Assembly (NCBI RefSeq): GCF_005239225.2
Contig: NC_133292.1
Location: forward strand, 12,673,965-12,737,964
Length of the DNA stretch: 64,000 nucleotides
From: Populus alba
Taxonomy: Eukaryota > Streptophyta > Magnoliopsida > Malpighiales > Salicaceae
Direction: 5' to 3'
Part shown: positions 13,006 through 25,272 of the stretch, one piece after another
Layout: each line of letters opens with the position of its first letter
Numbering within the stretch: position 1 is the first letter of the stretch
The notes under the pieces: model-generated
What the model saw: the letters and a program-made list of their open reading frames with translations, nothing else
Told to the model about the DNA's origin: nothing
Databases searched by the model: none
Program-made: the position numbers and the translations under genes

Positions 13006-13596
13006 GTAAAAATTGGGTTTAGCCCTATGTTCTTAAAGTGTTTTTAAGAAAATTATCTTTTTATGTTAAATTATTTTTTAATTTTTAATATTATTTTGTT
13101 TTTGTTTATATTGAAAATAAATTTTAAAAAGTAAAAATATATTATTTTATTATATTTTTAAACAAGCTTAAAATAATAATATTGAAAATAAATATTAAAA
13201 AAACAATAATTACAAAATTACAAAATTGAAAACATGATTAGAACATAATACCAATGATGAAACAAAAAGAAGCTGCTTTTAAGCAAAAACAGAGAATAAA
13301 ATGAAAGAAGGAAGAGAAGTGGTGGTCGCTGCCCTCCAATTCGCTTGTACCGATGACATCTCCACCATGCCACCACTGAAGGGGCCCTTCTTTTCCTTTC
13401 TTTTTTTCCATTTGTTCTATGTATGATTTTAAAGGAGGCCAAGCTCTAATCTTTTTGGGAACTGACAAGGAATTTTTTCATGCATCAAATGGGTTTTGTC
13501 AATTGGTATCTAGAAAAACTTTTATGTTTTGTTTTTTTTCCGAAATTAATAACCCCATTTTGCTTTTCATATTCTAATGGATTCTCTTTTGTTCAG
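11618..13596. other. Intergenic spacer with CT microsatellite
   Basis: This holds the NSRP1 upstream region, then AT-rich sequence. A CT microsatellite lies at 12972-13000, followed by A/T runs (13020-13210). A minus-strand open frame around 13218-13468 matches no family I know. No first exon of the amidase pseudogene downstream could be found. Confidence 0.45.
12972..13000. repeat. (CT)n microsatellite
   Basis: Uninterrupted CT alternation of about 29 bases. Confidence 0.93.
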
Positions 13597-14970
13597 GTTG
13601 GTTAGAGCTGCTCACAAGAAGGGAGCAAACATTATTCTCATTCAGGTAGGGCGGTTGTGCTGATATCTCTTTGCTAAATATGAAGACAACTTAGAAGATC
13701 AAATGAAATGAAATATTGGCATCACTGCTTAAATGAAATATGAGTTTTTTTCTAGCAGTTTTGAGTGATTGCCAAGATACTAGTCTCTTGTTGCAGCATG
13801 CTATAGGAAATGAAAGTGAAATTGTTGCCTAGCTGTGAAATTTGAATCTAAGATTTCAGGGTTGGTTGTTGGATATTCTCTATCTGAATTTTGTACTTTC
13901 TGGAACCCAGTAAATTTGAAGTCATTTTGCATTAACTAGATTACTTATTTCCCAGTTGAACTGGTTTTCCAAGCTAAATTTGCAAAGATTAGATTGGAGG
14001 AGGTACGAAACATTCACCTTTTTGGGCCTTTTCTTCGGGAAGCGCGGTTTCTTTTTTATTTGCTTTAGTATCCAGAAACGAGTAGGAGCACTATTTCTAT
14101 TTTGTCATTTTTCCTATAAAGTAATTACATGATGGAAAGTTTGAAGCAGCTGGTGATTTTGTTTATTTTTTAAACATTAGCAATATTCTGGGATCAGTGG
14201 TTTCTAGAGGAAGCCCGGGCTATGGCACTGCAGGATGCAGAGATAGTATTGTACCCCACCGCCATTGTTTCTGAACCTCAAGATCAAGGACTTGATTCTC
14301 GTGATCACTGGAAACAAGTAATGCAGGGTCATGCTGGGGCTAATTTGGTGAGTTGCTGCACTGGTACACTGGCAATGTATTATATGCTTGGTTTGTCATG
14401 CTGATTCTAACATGGTTTTTTCTATTTTGATCCTTTTTTATGCACGCTTTCTCTAAGGATTTTACCTTTGATGTTGTATATTCCGCTTTATTTAGATACC
14501 ATCATCACCTTGAGATTCCCACAACATCTCCGCAGTGTGATATTTGTTATGGAATGCTGCCATAAAAAATGTCTTTGATGCATGTCCTGACAAATTCAAT
14601 TCAGGTACCAGTAGTAGCTTCAAACCGCATTGGAAAGAAAATAATCCAGACAGAGCATGGAAACAGCGGGATCACATTTATGAAACTCCTTTATAGCAGG
14701 TGTTCAATTATTTGATTTGCGGGGCAAACTAGTAATACGAATGAACATGTAACCATGGTGAAAGAAAACTTAATATAAATGATCTGACTGACAGGACCAG
14801 CAAGGGAAATTGTTGCAGCAGCTGATGACAAAGAGGAAGCTGTTCTTGTTTCAAAGTTTGATCTGGAGCAGATCAGGTTAATGAGACATAGTTGGGGTGT
14901 ATTTCATGATTGGCGTCCAGGTTTATACAAGGTTCTTTTGACATCAGATGGAAGTAATCTGGTATTGTGA
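13597..14970 (+). pseudogene. CPA: N-carbamoylputrescine amidase pseudogene (nitrilase family)
   Basis: Exon-like pieces of N-carbamoylputrescine amidase, the enzyme that makes putrescine in the arginine decarboxylase route, lie in order on the plus strand: 13597-13645 (LVRAAHKKGANIILIQ), a worn piece near 13967-13996 (VFQAKFAKI), 14181-14347 (WDQWF... to ...VMQGHAGANL), 14605-14699 (VPVVASNRIGKK...) and 14795-14970 (GPAREIVAAADDKEE... to a stop). Four breaks are visible. The first exon was not found. The exons carrying the catalytic Glu and Lys are missing between the first two pieces. The catalytic Cys codon before WDQW reads TTC (Phe). One base appears lost near 14682, shifting the frame after GNSGITF. 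Several splice sites still look intact. From memory, an amidase (At2g27450) sits in the matching place in Arabidopsis, so this is a decayed copy in its ancestral position and an active paralogue elsewhere is expected. Confidence 0.9.
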
Positions 14971-17357
14971 TTTAATATATTAATTCCTTATAAACTCTTT
15001 CTAAAACTTTTCCCCTGCCATGAATTATATCTCTAGAATGAACAAGAGAAAGGGGTGGGTAACGTTAGATAAAATTCAAGCTTGAACAAAATATCAAAAG
15101 GCAAGTGCTTGGGCACATTGACTTGAGCTCCTTACCTACCGTGGTTCATAAAACATCACTCCATTACCTCCTGTTCGTTTTCCTTTTCTTTTACTTTGTT
15201 GTAGAGTTTTTTTTTTACATGTATCTGTCGCAATCCACTAGAATCCATTCCTGGAAAATTGCTACGTCAATACATGCCATAATTTTTATACAATAATGCA
15301 AAATGATAGAGTGGTCCCAAGTGTTCATCACCTTCACATTTTGTCATCTTGATATCCATGTCTGGTAGCCTGAAATCATTGCCCATGAGGAAGAAATCAC
15401 ATACATGATTTTAGATAGTGTTTAGATAGATTTTTGTCATGTATTCCTCCTAATTTCTAATGAGCTAAACCATGCCAACTTCTTGGCAATCATACTCGAG
15501 TGATTGGTAGAGCTATTCTAAAGTATCAAAGCCACAAATTTAGACTTCCAGCTACTTGGACGTTTCAATTTGCTCCACATAGATTTTTTGCAAGATATAA
15601 ACATAATTAGTTCCTTTGGATTTGGGGTGTTAGTCTTGTCATGTGTCAGGCTTTTTTGAAGGAATCTTCTGTTCCCATCCCTGGAATATTCCCAATCCAA
15701 CATGTTTCTAGAAGTCTTTCTCTCTCAACATCTTTCATGTAGGGAAAAGCTTGCACCAAGAATCTATTCTGGATCACATCGAATGTGTCTGGCGCCAAAA
15801 CTTGTATTATTTTGGATTCAGGTCAGTTCTTTATGACGTGCTTTCTCCTTTTCTTTTGTCTAGATGTGCACTGAGCAATCAATGTCAATTGACACAGATC
15901 ATTTTACACTTTAGCAGTCGTAAGCTGAAGCGTGTATTATTTACTGTTTTCTGAGTTAAGAATAGCTAAGATACAGGACTATGTCTTTCACGTAGTTACG
16001 TGCAAAAGGAAAGATTGAAACTAAATAGGTATTGGTGTCCACAGGTCTTCCAGTAAAGGTATAGTTTTGGTCATGCATACCATCAGTCTTGAAACTTCTT
16101 CATTTCTACTTGCCCCATCCCCCCCGCCCAAATGAAAAGAGATGAGACTTGTATATATCAGTCACAATCTACACTTTCCATCTTCCAACAACTGAAGAAG
16201 GTGACTGAAGTTATTGAGGTGAAAGTCAATTTTAATTCTTTGTTTGTTCTGGTACTGCCATATTCTTATTTGACTATTTGAGTATAGCTGAACCAGTGTA
16301 ATTCATGATTTAGAGTGCTAGCTATCTTCAAGTAATACATGCATATAACAGCTACTTTGAAGTTCCAAATTCACTCTTTATCTGCTTTTAACTTCTTCTT
16401 TTCCTTGTTCTCATTTCCATATGTAATCTGCTTTTAACGTTTTTGTCTTGTTTAGATTAGCATTTGATTTTGCTGTCTTGACAGTCAGCTCTGGAATCCA
16501 GGATGGCCCAATGAATTAGCCAGGTGTTAGCGTGTTGGATTTTGGAGCCATCGTATATAAGCAGGTTTCTGTTAGAAGACGGACTGGATACCCAAGAATA
16601 TGGCAAGAAGTGGGGTTTGGTTTATTTCTAGCCTTTGGTAATGCATGATTTACACAAGTGCACGTTTGGGCTCTTTAGGTGTTTTTCGATGATTTTGAGA
16701 TCTTTATATTAAAACCATCCAAGAACATCAACTAGGCTACAACCATGCATAGTATTTTTGCCTTCAAAACATTTATGTTTGATGTGACCTTTTACTCAAA
16801 CTCTCTTTCTAGTTGAATGATAGGCATTTCATTATGTGTTTTTTTAGTTGCCACTCATTTAAAGTGATAGTGATGGAACTAGAACCCAAATGACATGTTT
16901 TATAGAGCATTTCATTATTTGTTTAAGGCAGTGGTGACTACTTGTAATAGGTGACAAAATCAATGAGAAGCTGAGAGTTTCGAATCAGAGATTGCTGATA
17001 TTAATTCTTATTCATCCAACTAAATTTGCTTTGCATTATCGTGAAGATGGTTGATGATCTGAGAACAAAATACACTAAAATTGTTGAGCGAGATTTCCAT
17101 TCTTGAAATGATCTGAAAATTGTCAGGTGCAAGAAGGAAATGGATATAGAAGGGGAACAGAAGAATTATTGAAGTTCAAAGGAGCAGAAAAGGGGATTTA
17201 GTATTGATTGTCAAGCTATCTGCCTTCTCTTACTTTACTTATTTGTAACTGGACCACAAAAGCAGAAGCTATGTGTTTTTTTTAAACTGGAAAGCAAAAG
17301 TGTTCCTACCAAAGAAACTGTCGTTGACTTTCATGACCGCGTCCTTCGGCCTTCTTT
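14971..17357. other. Intergenic stretch
   Basis: About 2.4 kb between the amidase pseudogene and the FAF gene. I see no exon chain or repeat that I can name. The last few hundred bases next to 17358 should contain the FAF 3' UTR. Confidence 0.4.
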
Positions 17358-18185
17358 TCATCCATCATCATCGTTGCCTTTTTCCTCATCAGATTCTTGC
17401 TGCGCATCATCTTCATAGTCTTCTTCAACTTCTTCCTCATCTCCTTCATCAATGGTTTCATCATTGGGCTGAACAAACTGCAGCGTCAACCTCCCATCCT
17501 CTCTATATGCATGCAGAAACTCCAAGGTAGGCATCCTCACTTCTTTAAGGACAAACCTACCATCATGCCTATAAGACTTAAAGATAACCTGAGGCTTTCC
17601 GCTCCTTCCGATAGATGAAATTGGCGGAGGGAATGCCTTTCCACCTGATCTTGGCCTGCTGAGATCCTCTGATACAGAACGCCTTGTGATTCTTACCTTC
17701 TCCTGGTATCGCCAGTCATCATCTATATTATTCTTCAAGTCTTCAACATCATCAGAACTTTCAAAACCAAGCCCTTCGGTACATAGTTGCAAGCTCTCAT
17801 AATTCATTCGAGAAAAGTTATCACCATTCTTATGACAACCTGTGTACTGATGATTCTTCAGGGCGGTGCTCGAGACAGAGTCCAGTATTGATGGGCTCTT
17901 CATGACCTCCATGCTATCATTCTTGTCGAGTCTTGTTGTTCTGGCTTCCGAGTTCAAATCTAGGAACGATGAAGTTGCCAATAAAGAAGAAGAAGGTGAA
18001 TGAGGATCCTCCTTGAAATGAAGTTCACCGAATATCTCAGTTAAGGAGGATGGCTCCATTGGTTTTACAGGCTTGATTTGGTTCCATGATGAGAGGGATT
18101 CAAGCAGTGTAGGGTTTTCTGGCAATGGTTTTTCAAATATATGTTGGAGCCCTCCACAGGCAGCCATAGCTAGGTTTGGGCTCAC
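17358..18185 (-). CDS. FAF: FANTASTIC FOUR (FAF) domain protein
   Basis: Intronless gene for a 275-residue plant-specific protein. The FAF domain lies at about 181-236: FPPPISSIGRSGKP, then FKSYRHDGRFVLKEV, then HAYREDGRLTLQF. A Ser-rich, poorly structured N-terminal half precedes it, and a strongly acidic tail (about 243-275, DEGDEEEVEEDYEDD and on) follows, as usual in the family. In Arabidopsis, FAF proteins limit shoot meristem size through the WUSCHEL-CLAVATA loop; applying that here is inference. A second ATG six codons in (MAAC) is the other possible start. Which of the four Arabidopsis FAF genes is closest cannot be settled by eye. Confidence 0.92.
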   Translation of the reverse strand: MSPNLAMAACGGLQHIFEKPLPENPTLLESLSSWNQIKPVKPMEPSSLTEIFGELHFKEDPHSPSSSLLATSSFLDLNSEARTTRLDKNDSMEVMKSPSILDSVSSTALKNHQYTGCHKNGDNFSRMNYESLQLCTEGLGFESSDDVEDLKNNIDDDWRYQEKVRITRRSVSEDLSRPRSGGKAFPPPISSIGRSGKPQVIFKSYRHDGRFVLKEVRMPTLEFLHAYREDGRLTLQFVQPNDETIDEGDEEEVEEDYEDDAQQESDEEKGNDDDG

Positions 18186-20395
18186 TCAATCTAGTCTAGT
18201 AGTATAAAGAAGATGAGCTTTCTTTTTTCTTGGTGGGAAGTAGAGAGAAAGAGGGAGATAAAGAAACACGAGAATGGCGTGGGGGTTGAAAAAAAAATCA
18301 AGAGATAATGCTTCTTGTTCGTTTGGTTAGGGCATGGAGCATCTCTTCCATTGGAGAGGAGGAATAAGGACGGGTGGTTTTGAAGCTAGCTCGAAATTTG
18401 GTGGTCATAAATAAATGTATGCATGCAAACTTAATTCAATTCTTGAAAATTCGCAGTATTAAATAAATGGATATTAAATTATATTTTACCTAATCTACCT
18501 CTCCAAAAGATCTCAAAATAAAAATTGATAAGGAGATAAGCTTCAATTGGTCAAGGAAAGATACAAAAAATATGAATTGTGGTGGAAATGATATGAAGCA
18601 ATTTAAGTAAAAAAAGAGAGTATTTGGAATTTAGATAGCTTTTGGATGAAAACATGCTTGGAGATAAAAATATAAAATAAATCAATGGGATAATTTTGAT
18701 TGAAGCGATAAACATAAAATAAATCAATGTCTAAGATAATCTAATTTTTATCCCTTCTCTCTCTTTTTTCTGTTTTAAAACAGTAACCAGCCAGAAACTA
18801 CCTTAAAAAATCTATTTCTCGCTATTTTTTGTCCTAAATTCGAGCAAGCATGGTTTTTTACCTGAAATAAAACTTTGATTTTACTAGAGTCACCATCATG
18901 GAGAGAATTAATATTTTTGATAATTTAATAATCCAATCAGAACCCTCTATTGCTAGGGTTTGGATTTTAGGAAAAACTTTTTTCTTTCTCTTCATTTGAT
19001 TTAATGGGAGAGTAAGTGGAGAATGGGGCGTATAATAATGAGAAAAAAACCCTCTCTTTCTACGATTCCACACTCTTTTCAAAACATTAAAAGACTTTCA
19101 ATATCCACACTCGATTGGAAAATAACATCTCGATAATAACATATAGTTAATTGCGGCGCGGCGTGTTAAATCGCCAGGATTATGGTAACTTTCAATATTA
19201 CTACTCCATGGCATGGGGAAACAGGGACCAGAGCCTTCTCCTGGGTTCGTTGAACATGGCGATTTTTATCCAAATTTCAATCACAGCATGGTGTCTGATA
19301 GTGCCGTTTAGCTGTACAGGCTATACTGATGTTGATTTGGCTGGTCAATTTATTAAATATCTTCAATCACCACACATCTTCACCAGTCCATTATCTCTGC
19401 GTATAATGTATTTCCTTTTTTTCTCGTTGTGATTTTCATCATAAAGGGCACAAAAGCATGATAAGAATCATTGGTTTTGATCATGCACTACCGTGATGAG
19501 CAGTAATACATCAATTTATTGACATTAATCCCTTCTATCTTGCTCTGTTTTTATTATGGATTTAGGTCAGATTGTCAGCCACACGTAAGATGAGCTGTGG
19601 ACACGATCTTTAGGGAAGTCCTGTGAACATCATCAATTCACTAGTCCATTGCCTTTGTTAACATCATCACCACTCACTAATCTCCATGATTAAGCTCCAA
19701 TCAGCTGACCCTGTTACACAAAATCTATGTGCTTGTGAGCTGTGGACTTATCATTTATCATCCTGAACTAAACACAGGTAACCGTAACAAGCCTTTAATC
19801 ATCTGACAGCAGCTCTTGGAATATTCCCACTGGATCTTTGCACATGTCCAATCCTGTTCCACGAAATGATTGGCTGTTATCCTTCACTTTTAAAAAGCCT
19901 ATCTTCAGCTTCATAGTCGTGTGTGTTTTTTTGCCGCAACATTTTACTGGTTCAGTGGCTTTTCAGAAGCAGCGCCACATCTAAAATCTGGATATTCTGA
20001 TTCTAGTACAAGTAGCTGCTAAATCTACAGCCATAAGGACTACATCCAAATATAAATGGGGACAAAAACAAAAGTTTTCAGCAACTAAAAGATGCTATAA
20101 AAGACAATGTTCGATTCTGAAATGGAAAGAAAAAAAAAAAAAGGGAAGGGGAAAAGATCCAAGATGATAATCGTAGAAGACTAACAAAGCTAACATCAAT
20201 GTTACTCAAGTGTTAATGAGATGCGGCTGTAATTTTAAGTAGAAGATGCCAATGTCATCCATCAAATTGGGAAACCACCAAGCACACAGAAACCTTATGT
20301 GAACAATAACAAACGTACTCATTGTTACCAAATCAAAGATACATATCCTCCTTTTTTGAAAAGTCGGTTGGGACAGAACTACTTTTGGACACCCT
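18186..20395. other. Intergenic spacer, possible Copia crumb
   Basis: The first few hundred bases are upstream of FAF, followed by AT-rich sequence. Near 19314-19361 the plus strand reads CTGYTDVDLAGQFIK, which resembles the Copia RNase H motif GYTDADWAG; nothing around it supports a larger element. The stretch from about 20100 to 20395 is probably the 3' UTR of the ROP GTPase-activating gene. Confidence 0.35.
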
Positions 20396-23300
20396 TCATC
20401 GCCAAGCTTCAATACGCTCCGACCTTGACTCTATAAAGCTACTAATTCCTCGAGTCTTGTTAGTAGGCGGTGTTAAATGAAGTACAGATGCCTGCCTGCT
20501 AAATTTTCCAGGACTCTTTCTTAGACTGGAATTACTTGATTGGCCAGCACTGTTCTTTCTGTTACCTGCTTGAACTCCGGCCTTAACTCTACGACTGTAT
20601 GTGTCATTGACTAAGTCAACCTCAGTGGCAGTCCCACAGGAATGATCTCCATTGGCAATTAGCTTGTCAACAGAGGTTACATAACTGAGGTCTTCTTCAT
20701 CAGCTATGAAATTGTTTTGACCGGAGTTGTAGGAACTTTCTACAACAGGTTCTTCAGCCATGAAGGCTTGCTCAATTGTTTCATTTTCATTTTCTCTACC
20801 TTCGGCACAGGACAGCGAAGGGCTCTCGTGACCGTTCTCATCAAATGGCTCAAGACGTGAAGAAGGTGACGAATCCAACACAGAATCTTCTCTCTCTCGC
20901 AGTGTCCTTAGGATAAGGGTCTTGAGGAAATTCATCACTTGGACAGCATACATTAAGGCAGTCAGAGGATCTGCCATCTGCAACAAAATTAAGACAAAGG
21001 GCGAATCAGCACACCAACAATTGCCCCATCAAAATACCGTTAGTAACTAAGTCTCTGGCTGGTCCATGTGCTGTGCTCTTACATGGCAGAGTACTAGCAT
21101 GTAGCATCTACGGACATAATCGAAGAAGAGATTGAAAAGGAAAGTGAGAGTTTCACTACTATTAGATTCCCTGAAATCAAAATAGGCTCTAATCTAAAGA
21201 AAAGCAAGACAAATCATTTGAATGCAACAAACAGCATGTAAAAATCAGATCTTAGATAAACAAGAAAAATCATTGAAGTTCAGGAACGTCCAAACAACAA
21301 TAGACATGTACTTGAGTCATGTTCGGTGCAAAAACTGTGGCTACGTTGTGTGCATTCATCTTGTTCAGGTGTTCTTGTTGGACAACATCAGCCATCAGAT
21401 TGATCGCCCAATCTAATAGAGCAGCTTCTGTTGGAGGCAGATTTCTTGCAAGATTAGCACAATCCTCTTCTGTTCGACATTCTATTACTTGTTCAGGCGA
21501 TAATGAATCCAGAACCCCTGTTGGAAGCTCTCTAAACCAAGCCTGGACAAACAGTTGCCTTCAAGTCAGTATAGCCATGTGTTGAAAGCAAAAAAAAGAA
21601 GAAGAAGAAAGAAGAAGTCAATGCTGAGACAAAAAAGGAACACTTTCTACAGATGGAACCCCAGTCTAAACACAGAAGACAGATGATATGTTCAAAGAAA
21701 CTGGATTGCAGACGAGATGATGGCAGTGAAATGGGGCAGCCACAGTGCAGCATTTGGCGACAGAGAATATGTGGAACTGAAGCTAGAAATCAGGCTGGTA
21801 ATGGTGGCACGAAAGAATTGCAGGACCCATGGTTGTAAGCAATCTTCACCGAAAAGCTTAATGATGAAGTACCATAGATCCAGCTTCATTGGAATGACTT
21901 TCAGAAAATAATTTTGTAAGAAGATGAGTTTTTTGAACTGCAAATAGCATGAATATATGCAACATAAACAAGTAACTCATACCAGTAAGATAGCATCCAG
22001 GAATTGACACAGGATCGATATGATAACTAGATCATCACAAATTTACAGGTCCGTAAACTTTTAGAATAAAGGTTAATTTAATTTTGTCTAGCCTTGTACA
22101 ATTTTCCTCTACTTGTGCTCCCCGCCAAGAAAAAGAACTGATTGTTGCTTACAATTTTCTTCTGTCAGCTTAATTATAACAAACACAGCTTACAAGGATG
22201 TTATATGGGTGATCTACACATGGCAGAATTTCTTCCATTTTTTTCCTTGTTTCACTATCTTCAGTGCAACATTAACCAGTTCAATTCGCCTTACAATGAA
22301 TATGTAATTTTCTTCACTATTAAATGTGCGATAATTCATAACTCAAGCAGGTGCATAATGGGGAAATGATCCGAGAGAAATTTATGGTGCTATACCTTGA
22401 TAAGTCCTGCCAGACAATGTACATCAACCCCTTCTGGTACCACCCCCCCATTCAGTTGCTCCCTAACATACTCCTCCTGACTGTTTTCTGCAGCAATTCT
22501 GAAAATCCCTTCAGCCTGAATGCAACAATTAATAATTTGATGATGACCATAATCAAAATAAAATGAAATCCAACAAATTAAAATTAAAACAAGCCCCAAG
22601 ATACCTAAATCAGACAATTTCCCCATCTCTGGAGTCAGCATAACGATGCTAACAGAGAAAAATGACAAGGTGATGTACCTGCAAGCCTCCATGAGCATAC
22701 AAGCGTCTTTGCATTAGCAAGAGAATTGTTGGCACGCTGTTCCCTCTTGAGTCATATGACAACTGCATAGATTCTGTGGAAACTCCAAAAACAGTTGCGC
22801 TGCATAATGAAAAAAAAAAAAAATCAAATTAATAGGCAAAGAGCGAGGCAGCAATTGTACAAGTTAAAATAGTTAACTGCTTTCAATTGGCATGATGTAG
22901 AGCTCAGTAGACAGGAATAACTTAAAAACACAGCTTCGGTGCCATAGGTGGTTTGTTTAAACTAGCAGTGAAACAGAACATTCAGCATGTTAAATCCTGG
23001 CGCGCGTCTGTCTCGCAAACTGATCAAGTGGGGAGTTTGTGATTACACGCATACAACTACAACCATAACCAAGGCACCAGTGCAAGTGATCAAGAAAGGG
23101 GAGGGGGCTTCAGTTCATCTGTAATAGTCAAGTTGTGAATAACAATTATTTTCTAATTTATATCACTAACAAGAAACAAACAGAATTCAATTCGATAATA
23201 AAGAGGGAAACAAGACTTCCATCAGCAGCAGTTAGAACAAAGGAATGCCGTAGTGGAATCAAAAGTTTAAGTAGAGTTTGAGAATATTAAATTGGTTAAC

Positions 23301-24812
23301 TTATAATGTTTGGGGAATTGAGATAAAATAATTTCATCGCAAGGGCTGGCGCAAACAAGTTGGGCATTCTGACTTTCTATGAAGGCTGAGTATGGAACAT
23401 AATTTCTGACTTTCCAGAAATTAAGCATTTGTACAAAGGTCCGTGAAGCGATTTCTATGCGTCAATCCATGCAGAACTAGTTTGAAAAGGTTGTGGTATG
23501 TACATGGAAAAGTCCAACTTATGTGGATTCAAATAGCTGGCCAGCAGCTACTCCTCATTCCAAGAATATAATGCATCAAAATAAGACGGGAAAGATCCAT
23601 GATTCTCCCCAAACTTACGTGGATTCAAATAGCTGGCCAGCAGCTACTTCTCCCCAAACTTGGGGAGTTGACAAAAATGGAAGCAAAAAGCTCCAATATT
23701 TTACAATAAAATATCAGATAATGCTTTCAATATTTGATATAGCTGATGGTTGTTTATGTGCTCAGATCCATGATTCCAACTAACACCAATATAAAAAATG
23801 GTATAAGAGCAAAATTTATAGGTCAATTTGTCCTATTTGTTTATTGCTACAAAGCTTTTCAGTTGAATCTCTTTAATACTTATTGCTTCCAGAAATTGTT
23901 TCTGCTGCAAAACTTTACAGTTGAATTCTTCTCTCTCTCTTTTTTCCCAGAAAATGGAACTTCACAAAAACATCAAACTTCAATGGAGGGGGGAAAAGGA
24001 CCAAAGAACCTTAAATTAGTTATAAGAAAATCCACAATTTCAAGACTGGATAAGGCAATAGAACCACAAGATTGAATCCATCACTTGGGTACAACAAGCT
24101 GGAAAACATTACAACATGCAAAAGGGAGAGAGAGAAACCCCGACTTTGACGCAAAACAAGCATCCATAAAAATTAAAACCCAACCCCAGAAAATTAAAAT
24201 CACAAAGACCAATGAAAAACAGGAGCTTTCACCAATTAGCTGCTAAAAAGTCCACGTTTATGAGAACTGCATTTGCAGAAACCAAAGAAAAAAAATCAAA
24301 GAAACAATAACTTGCCAAAAAAAGAAACTTAACAGTGCCAAGGATTGAAATAACCATAAAAAACACAAGAAGGATAAAAATAAAGAAAACCCGCAATTTC
24401 ATTTCGATCAAAGAACACAATGTACCTACCTAGCACTGGGAGGCCTCCTGGGGACTTCAGGTTCGAACTCAACAGGCAAACCCAAGAACCCATTAAATCT
24501 ATCAAAGGTAACATGAGCCACATGGCGCACATTGGTTGGCCAACCAATCTCCATACTAGCACAAAGTTCCCTTCTATCACTCTTGCAAGCCACTAGAGAC
24601 TTCCTGAAAAGTGCCACAAGAAGAGCCAGTAAAGAAAGCTGATCCCTTTGATTCTTTTCTCTTTGCTTCACCAACTCCTCGTCATCTTCATCAATGACAT
24701 CTTGTGTTAAAGGAGATTGTGGAGGTATACAAGTCACGGAGGAGGAGGAGGAGGGGGAAGGTGGTGAAGGAGAAGAAGGGAAATGTGAAGGGGAGTGAAG
24801 GACTTCAGTCAT
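20396..24812 (-). CDS. ROPGAP: ROP GTPase-activating protein with CRIB domain
   Basis: Five coding exons on the minus strand: 24430-24812, 22679-22799, 22396-22515, 21312-21542 and 20396-20977, giving 478 residues. The order is a Pro/Ser-rich start, an acidic patch (41-46), the CRIB motif at about 89-112 (IGWPTNVRHVAHVTFDRF), then the RhoGAP domain from about 128 to 320. The catalytic arginine is R174 in AEGIFRI. The tail is Ser-rich and ends in RIEAWR. CRIB plus RhoGAP is the plant-specific layout of proteins that bind active ROP GTPases and switch them off at the plasma membrane, in polar growth and oxygen-stress signalling. Intron 1 (22800-24429) holds a 36-base direct repeat. CT/GA tracts (about 25105-25122) lie upstream. 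From memory Arabidopsis relatives are ROPGAP3 (At2g46710) and At2g27440; position favours the latter. Confidence 0.94.
23517..23650. repeat. Direct repeat of about 36 bases in ROPGAP intron 1
   Basis: Copies start at 23517 and 23613, an offset of 96 bases. Each carries GTGGATTCAAATAGCTGGCC followed by AGCAGCTACT, with one difference near the start (TTATG versus TTACG). Confidence 0.85.
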
Positions 24813-25244
24813 GGCTGGCAAAGAAAAGGTCCAATCTTTTCTTCCTTGAAATATTAATAAAAAACAAGAAAAGGAAGTACTTTTCTTGATTTTCAAGTCT
24901 TTTCTTTAACAAAATAAGATTTGTTGTTGAAAGAAGTCTTCACAGAGAGAGCTTTGTGGAGTTGTATTGAAGGAATAGACTTTCTTTCTTTGTGGGACGT
25001 GAGAATCATTAAACTCTCGCAAAGAAAAAATGTTTATGTATTCTTTCTTTCTCCCTTTTTTTAATATTTCTCTCTCTTGAGAATTGAAGAAGCAAAGTTG
25101 ATACGAGAGAGAGAGAGAGAGAGGATTTGGTGGGAAATAAATTGATTATATAGAAAAAAGGGAAAGGTAATTAAAAGGGTGATTAATTAGTAGCTTGAAG
25201 TAGAAGGGTTTGATTATGGTGGGTCAATAAATTCTTTGCAGGGA

Positions 25245-25272
25245 TGGCTGTGGCTGTGGCTGTGGCTGTGGC
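25245..25272. repeat. (GGCTGT)n hexamer repeat
   Basis: Four to five copies of GGCTGT in tandem upstream of ROPGAP. Confidence 0.85.
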
